DNA from: a virus
DNA length: 23,713 bases
Reading direction: 5' to 3' (one strand)
IMG/VR virus record: IMGVR_UViG_3300030329_003616
Location: 1 to 23,713 of that record
Below the pieces are notes generated by a model. That model made no database searches. It was not told where the DNA came from and was given only the letters and a program-made list of their open reading frames with translations. The position numbers and the translations under genes were made by a program. Position 1 is the first letter of the stretch. Each line of letters begins with the position of its first letter. Shown one piece after another: positions 20,344 to 23,713 of this stretch.

Positions 20344-20487
20344 ATGAAAACAAGTATAATTTATAATGATAAAAAGCACTTAAAAAAACTATTAGAAGAA
20401 TTAACTGATTTGGAGAAGGAAAGATTATTAAATGGTAAGTGTGTACTAAGAAAGATAAGTAGCACACAAAAAAGAGGATTAATTTAA
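20344..20487 (+). CDS. Small basic protein (47 aa)
   Basis: MKTSIIYNDKKHLKKLLEELTDLEKERLLNGKC... is a Lys/Leu/Glu-rich, mainly helical peptide with AAAGGAG about 9 bases before its ATG. First gene after the divergent promoter region on the plus strand. No family is recognised. Confidence 0.6.
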   Translation: MKTSIIYNDKKHLKKLLEELTDLEKERLLNGKCVLRKISSTQKRGLI

Positions 20488-20507
20488 AAAAATAAGGAGT
20501 AATAATT

Positions 20508-20894
20508 ATGTGGTGGACACAAATAAAAGATTGTATCAATAAAATAAAAGATATGAAAATTGATTATGATGATGATGTATGTGTTGAATGGAAAACAATT
20601 AATTATTTAAATGGAACTTTAGAAGATAAGCAAGAGATTATTATCGATTTAAGAAAAAAATGTGATAATCTTGAAATAATGATTGATAATAAGAATGATG
20701 ATATTGAAAGTATAAAACGAGCGTATGTTGACACGTTAACGGAGCTAACAACAACTAAAGAAAAAATAAATAGTTCTTACTTAATACGCTTTATAATGAA
20801 GCTAAAAAGAGCATTTAATTATAGATTAAAGCTAACAATTTACAAGAATGAAGTTAATATTAATAACGGCACACAAAATAAGGAGTTAATATAA
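20508..20894 (+). CDS. Coiled-coil-like early hypothetical protein (128 aa)
   Basis: 128 residues starting MWWTQIKDCINKIKD, behind AAGGAG. The middle (about 33-75) is a heptad-patterned acidic helix (LEDKQEIIIDLRKKCDNLEIM), and the last third is basic (LIRFIMKLKRAFNYRLKLT). No family is recognised. It is the second gene of a three-gene plus-strand unit that ends at a strong terminator, and its stop lies one base before the next start with the next ribosome-binding site inside its end. Confidence 0.65.
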   Translation: MWWTQIKDCINKIKDMKIDYDDDVCVEWKTINYLNGTLEDKQEIIIDLRKKCDNLEIMIDNKNDDIESIKRAYVDTLTELTTTKEKINSSYLIRFIMKLKRAFNYRLKLTIYKNEVNINNGTQNKELI

Positions 20895-20895
20895 T

Positions 20896-21126
20896 ATGAC
20901 ACGCAAACACTTTAAAGCAATAGCACGTATAGTAGATAATAACTCATTAATGGATGATAAGTATGTAGTTAAGAATAGCTTAGTTAGTGACTTATGTGAT
21001 TACTTTGAATGTATTAATGATAGATTTGATAGAGATTTATTTGTAAGTGCATGTAACGACGTAGATTTAAACTCTATATTTAAAAAGATGAATAATGATA
21101 GAATAGACAAATTAAAACATCCGTAA
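20896..21126 (+). CDS. Small conserved phage protein, MTRKHFKAIA type (76 aa)
   Basis: The opening MTRKHFKAIARIVDNN and the later DLCDYFECINDRFDRDLFVSACND follow a pattern seen in many small phage proteins ('MTRkdf..iA.......fv.aC'), whose function is unknown. Mainly helical, with a basic tail. AAGGAG precedes the ATG. It is last in the plus-strand early unit, 35 bases before a terminator. Confidence 0.7.
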   Translation: MTRKHFKAIARIVDNNSLMDDKYVVKNSLVSDLCDYFECINDRFDRDLFVSACNDVDLNSIFKKMNNDRIDKLKHP

Positions 21127-21161
21127 CCTACCTCACACCCTACCACATATCACACCTAATA

Positions 21162-21192
21162 AAAAGCCTCACTTATAGTGGGGCTTTTCCTT
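21162..21192 (+). terminator. Rho-independent terminator of the early plus-strand unit
   Basis: AAAAGCCTCAC (21162-21172) pairs with GTGGGGCTTTT (21178-21188), 11 bp with one G-U, around the loop TTATA. The T run overlaps the stem end. The A run upstream could allow use in both directions. Confidence 0.88.
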
Positions 21193-21260
21193 TTCTATAA
21201 AATCATAAAAATATTGAGTTTTCTTATAAGTGATGTAATTTAATCCAAATTTTCAACCTA

Positions 21261-21300
21261 GTGAGGAAGGGTATGGGGGCAAACTTGGGGGGTGGCGGTG
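21261..21300 (+). other. G-rich tract upstream of the terminase genes
   Basis: Forty bases containing G runs of 3, 5 and 6 and several GG pairs (GGGTATGGGGG, then TTGGGGGGTGGCGGTG), isolated in A/T-rich DNA. It could fold as a G-quadruplex with two or three tiers, or be part of a packaging or end site. Nothing else in the window resembles it. Confidence 0.5.
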
Positions 21301-21330
21301 ATTAAATAAAGAGAGACACGCATTCTAATA

Positions 21331-21564
21331 CTATTTTTGTAATTTAGCCCAATATTTTTTTCTCAACCTTTTTTTTAGCTTAGTATCAGTTTTTCTATAT
21401 TTTCGTAATATCCATTGCCCATTTATTTTTTGTGAATAAAAATCCTTTTCCTCCCAATGAACTAGGTAATATTTTTGAAATGAATAAGGTCTAGGGTTAT
21501 TAAGGTTCCATATCTCATCTGATATAGTAAGTAGAGTAGCTATTATATAATATTTAATTATCAT
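21331..21564 (-). CDS. Possible small basic protein (77 aa)
   Basis: MIIKYYIIATLLTISDEIWNL... has a short hydrophobic N-terminus and a very basic C-terminus (RKYRKTDTKLKKRLRKKYWAK). AAAGGA lies 9 bases before the ATG. It is isolated, on the opposite strand to the terminase genes, and no family is recognised. The strongly basic tail would suit nucleic acid binding. Coding status is uncertain. Confidence 0.42.
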   Translation of the reverse strand: MIIKYYIIATLLTISDEIWNLNNPRPYSFQKYYLVHWEEKDFYSQKINGQWILRKYRKTDTKLKKRLRKKYWAKLQK

Positions 21565-21871
21565 ATTGTTAGTTCCTTTGGTGAGTTTTGGGTAGAGACC
21601 ATCTAATCCCCTAACATAAAGAAAGGAGATTAGCCTCTACATACTAGTTCCTTCGGAGCCGTTTAACTTTGTAGGATAATCATTTTGGTAACTAGCTCAA
21701 TTATCTTCGACTTGCTTTGTGGCTGTGTTACAAATCCCCTTCTTGTGGCCACTTTGCTCAAATATACGCAAGAAGCGTTTAACCAACCCGTATATTCTTA
21801 AAAATGCGTAGTTATATTAAATAAATAAAATATTCCGTGCAACTATTATTTTAAAAGTTGTATATTATTTC
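21565..21871. other. Hairpin-rich non-coding segment before the terminase genes
   Basis: 307 bases without a credible gene. It holds a chain of hairpins: GTAGAG/CTCTAC (21592-21640) enclosing CTAATC/GATTAG (21603-21633); GATAAT/ATTATC (21675-21705); GTGGC/GCCAC (21719-21752); ATATACG/CGTATAT (21762-21795). The motif TAGTTCCTTyGGwG occurs twice, at 21570 and 21645. Its place just before terminase small subunit, where phages often keep pac or cos sites, makes a packaging site or a late leader RNA plausible. No tRNA was found. Confidence 0.5.
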
Positions 21872-22615
21872 ATGGATTACAAAGAAATCAAGGGCAAATT
21901 CCATTATTTGTACGATAGTTTAGATGAATTTAGTGCAAATAACCCTGATATCACTCCTGAGCGTAATTGGAGGGAAGGAAATGAGGGTGAATGGGTCTTT
22001 ACAGACGATATGAACGTATGTCAAGTGTTGAAAGTCTATTATTTGAAGGATTTTGCTGGTAATAAGTCGCAACGGGTAGTACGAACTGTTTGTGGCTCTT
22101 TTGTATGTTCACGTAAGAATACCAAGATGTTGGGTGAGGACGGGGTAGCGGAGAACATTTATAGGTTTAGTGGTAAAAATCGTAACAACAAGCTTCCAAA
22201 TGAAAGAATTTTCGCAAGATATGTAGCTGCGGGAGTAGGAGTTACGCAGGCGTACAGTATGACTTATCCAAAGGCTGAGAGCAAAAACTACATTAAAACC
22301 GCAGCTCAACAATTAATGAAACAGGAGAAAGTACAAAATATGGTAACTGAAGAGATAAAGACCATTCTTGAAGAAGAAGGTGTTACTCCAGAGTATATTA
22401 TCGGTAGATATAAGGATATTGCCGATTTAGCCGATAAAGATGGTGATAAATTGCGTTCACTCGATTCCTTGGCTAAAATAGCTGGATTATTTGACACAGA
22501 GAAGAAATCTGAACAATTAACAGTTTGGGCGGGTTTTACGCCTGAGCAATTGGAGAATATCAAGAATGAACAAGAAACAAAGCTCATTGGTCACGCTGAA
22601 AGCAAAGATAGGTAA
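21872..22615 (+). CDS. Terminase small subunit-like protein
   Basis: 247 residues. The region from about 105 to 210, NERIFARYVAAGVGVTQAYSMTYPKAE...AAQQLMKQEKVQNMVTEEI, then GVTPEYIIGRYKDIADLADKDGDKLRSLDSLAKIAGLF, follows the terminase small-subunit pattern: an HTH that starts 'F..yvaaG...tqAy....p.a', a helix ending in 'V...v.eei', and a long helical oligomerisation part. This subunit selects phage DNA for the packaging motor. The first 100 residues are an extra domain I do not recognise. The start lacks a good ribosome-binding site, so an alternative start is possible. Neighbours (endolysin and probable large subunit) support the call. Confidence 0.78.
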   Translation: MDYKEIKGKFHYLYDSLDEFSANNPDITPERNWREGNEGEWVFTDDMNVCQVLKVYYLKDFAGNKSQRVVRTVCGSFVCSRKNTKMLGEDGVAENIYRFSGKNRNNKLPNERIFARYVAAGVGVTQAYSMTYPKAESKNYIKTAAQQLMKQEKVQNMVTEEIKTILEEEGVTPEYIIGRYKDIADLADKDGDKLRSLDSLAKIAGLFDTEKKSEQLTVWAGFTPEQLENIKNEQETKLIGHAESKDR

Positions 22616-22826
22616 GAAAAAAGTAACTAGACCTAAAAAAGACCCTTGCGAAGTATGTGATAAGAACTTATATTATAACGCTGATTTCTCTAAGAGAATT
22701 GGCTTAATTGATGAGGATAGTACAGTTTTAGGCTGGATGTGTCCATTTTGTCGCTCAGAGTTTACTGAAGACAATGAATTAGTAACTTTAAATTTAGATT
22801 TTGATGGAATAAAGGGAGAAGCATAA
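22566..22826 (+). CDS. Zinc-ribbon protein (86 aa)
   Basis: CEVC (28-31) and CPFC (59-62) on either side of NLYYNADFSKRIGLIDEDSTVLGW form a zinc ribbon. The first 26 residues are very basic (KAKIGKKKVTRPKKD). It overlaps the terminase small-subunit gene by 50 bases; GGAG lies about 10 bases before the ATG, and no later in-frame ATG precedes the cysteines, so the overlap seems genuine. It may assist packaging or late expression, judged only by position. Confidence 0.72.
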   Translation: MNKKQSSLVTLKAKIGKKKVTRPKKDPCEVCDKNLYYNADFSKRIGLIDEDSTVLGWMCPFCRSEFTEDNELVTLNLDFDGIKGEA

Positions 22827-23224
22827 TGCCCAAGTTTGGAAGAAGGTCAAGAGAAAGACTTGCAACATGTCATGAAGATTTGCAAGATTTGTTCAATGAG
22901 GTCATTAAACATGTAGATTGTTCTGTTTTGGAGGGGCATAGAAATGGGGAGAGACAAGACAAGCTATTCGAAGAGGGAAAGACCAAAGTTCGCTACCCAA
23001 ATGGTCGCCACAACGCTAGTCCTAGTAGGGCTGTTGATGTTGTTCCCTATCCTATTGATTGGGATGACAGGGAGCGTTTTCACTTATTTGCTGGATTTGT
23101 TCTTGGGATTGCTGAATCGATGGAAATAAAAGTTAGATGGGGTGGCGATTGGAATAAGAATTTTGAAGTGGACGATAATCAATTTGATGATTTTCCACAT
23201 TTTGAACTAATGAAAGGATTTTAA
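22826..23224 (+). CDS. Endolysin, peptidase M15 family (L-alanyl-D-glutamate peptidase type)
   Basis: 132 residues with the family signature RYPNGRHNASPSRAVDVVPYPIDW (about 57-79), RWGGDWN (104-110) and FDDFPHFELM (120-129). Zinc ligands are expected at His62, Asp71 and His125, with Asp122 or nearby as catalytic acid. These enzymes cut the peptide bridges of peptidoglycan so progeny can escape. Length is right for a single-domain phage lysin, with no signal peptide or cell-wall-binding domain, so it would need a holin that I have not identified here. The ATG shares a base with the preceding stop (TAATG). Confidence 0.88.
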   Translation: MPKFGRRSRERLATCHEDLQDLFNEVIKHVDCSVLEGHRNGERQDKLFEEGKTKVRYPNGRHNASPSRAVDVVPYPIDWDDRERFHLFAGFVLGIAESMEIKVRWGGDWNKNFEVDDNQFDDFPHFELMKGF

Positions 23225-23225
23225 G

Positions 23226-23594
23226 ATGGCGAATTTTGTAGATGAAAGAGGGTATTTAACTCAAGTATTAGATTATTTATCATCGGGAGTATCTCCATCG
23301 GAATATCAAGGTGCACATCAAGATATTGATAAATTAATTGCAAATGCGGATAAAGAAAGCGTATTGTCAAAATTATTTGATATGAGTGTAGGGCGAGAAA
23401 ATGTTGGTGTATATAGACATCTTGACCCTTCTGATAGTACTGTTAATATTATTATGGGTCTGGCAGACCAATATTATCGTAATGAAAATATACCTATTGA
23501 AGAATTATTGTATAAAGATGCTATGTCTAATCTTGATGAGCCAATGTCTCAAGTAGATGCAGCTAGACTTCTTGCTCAAAAAAGAAATCAATAA
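23226..23594 (+). CDS. Hypothetical late protein (122 aa)
   Basis: 122 residues, acidic and helical, with no recognised family: LTQVLDYLSSGVSPSEYQGAH..., then a Val/Ile-rich centre and a C-terminal helix (MSQVDAARLLAQKRNQ). AAAGGA lies 7 bases before the ATG. It sits between endolysin and probable terminase large subunit, a place often used for small packaging or virion proteins. Confidence 0.65.
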   Translation: MANFVDERGYLTQVLDYLSSGVSPSEYQGAHQDIDKLIANADKESVLSKLFDMSVGRENVGVYRHLDPSDSTVNIIMGLADQYYRNENIPIEELLYKDAMSNLDEPMSQVDAARLLAQKRNQ

Positions 23595-23597
23595 TTA

Positions 23598-23713
23598 ATG
23601 GCAAATTTAAACCTTAATGGTAATGTCTCTAAGAATGAAGAGGTATTACATTTAGCGTACAATGATTTAATAACATTTGGAAAATTATTCTCTCCTGCTG
23701 ACTATCTTGCCTC
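23598..23713 (+). CDS. Probable terminase large subunit, N-terminal fragment
   Basis: The first 38 codons of a gene cut by the window end: MANLNLNGNVSKNEEVLHLA, then YNDLITFGKLFSPADYL. The 'YNDLITFGKLFSPADYL' stretch resembles the N-terminal lead-in of some phage terminase large subunits, and the gene order (small subunit, small genes, then this) supports it. The ATPase and nuclease motifs would lie beyond the window, so this is inference. The ATG follows the previous stop by three bases. Confidence 0.5.
   Translation, partial: MANLNLNGNVSKNEEVLHLAYNDLITFGKLFSPADYLA

Overview
The window is a piece of a tailed bacteriophage genome, most like a podovirus-type phage of an A+T-rich bacterium (roughly one third G+C by eye). 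Genes are tightly packed, often overlap by 1-14 bases, and nearly all start behind a clear AGGAG-type ribosome-binding site. The host therefore probably uses standard Shine-Dalgarno initiation; I cannot name it. No rRNA, tRNA, CRISPR array or insertion sequence was recognised.

Layout. (1) 1-7388, plus strand: the end of a virion or head protein gene, then a 2193-residue giant protein that looks like an injected internal virion or 'polyvalent' protein. It carries glycine-rich membrane segments, a complete tyrosine-recombinase-like module and an HExxH metallopeptidase-like motif. (2) 7374-14208, minus strand: the replication and recombination block. In transcription order it holds a ribbon-helix-helix-like protein, a Cas4/RecB-like nuclease, a DUF1071/Sak3-like annealing protein, SSB, a tiny helix-turn-helix protein, a 469-base non-coding segment full of hairpins, a set of small overlapping genes, an N4/N6 DNA methyltransferase, a DnaB-like helicase, a RuvC-like resolvase and a PD-(D/E)XK-like protein. 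(3) 14289-19679, minus strand: an accessory array of more than twenty very small genes. These include several CxxC zinc-binding proteins, three mini membrane peptides, an AbrB-like regulator and a DUF3846-like protein; a second structured leader lies at 18669-18847. (4) 19707-21190: a divergent early region with overlapping promoter candidates and a rho-independent terminator on each side. (5) 21261-23713: a G-rich tract, a possible small gene and a structured non-coding segment, followed on the plus strand by terminase small subunit, a zinc-ribbon protein, an M15-family endolysin, an unknown gene and the start of a probable terminase large subunit.

How it fits together. Nuclease, annealing protein, SSB, helicase and resolvase form a self-contained recombination-replication system. 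The methyltransferase probably protects or marks phage DNA. The terminase, lysis and virion genes run in the opposite direction as a late block. The giant protein would be packaged and enter the cell with the DNA, which makes its embedded recombinase and protease domains the most striking part of the window. The second notable feature is a duplicated stretch of about 30 bases. It encodes an SSB-type acidic tail at the end of both SSB and the helicase, and in another frame it supplies the ribosome-binding site and start of the next gene.

Twelve small genes of 22-58 codons were found by reading the minus and plus strands directly, and many starts were moved to an internal ATG with a proper ribosome-binding site.
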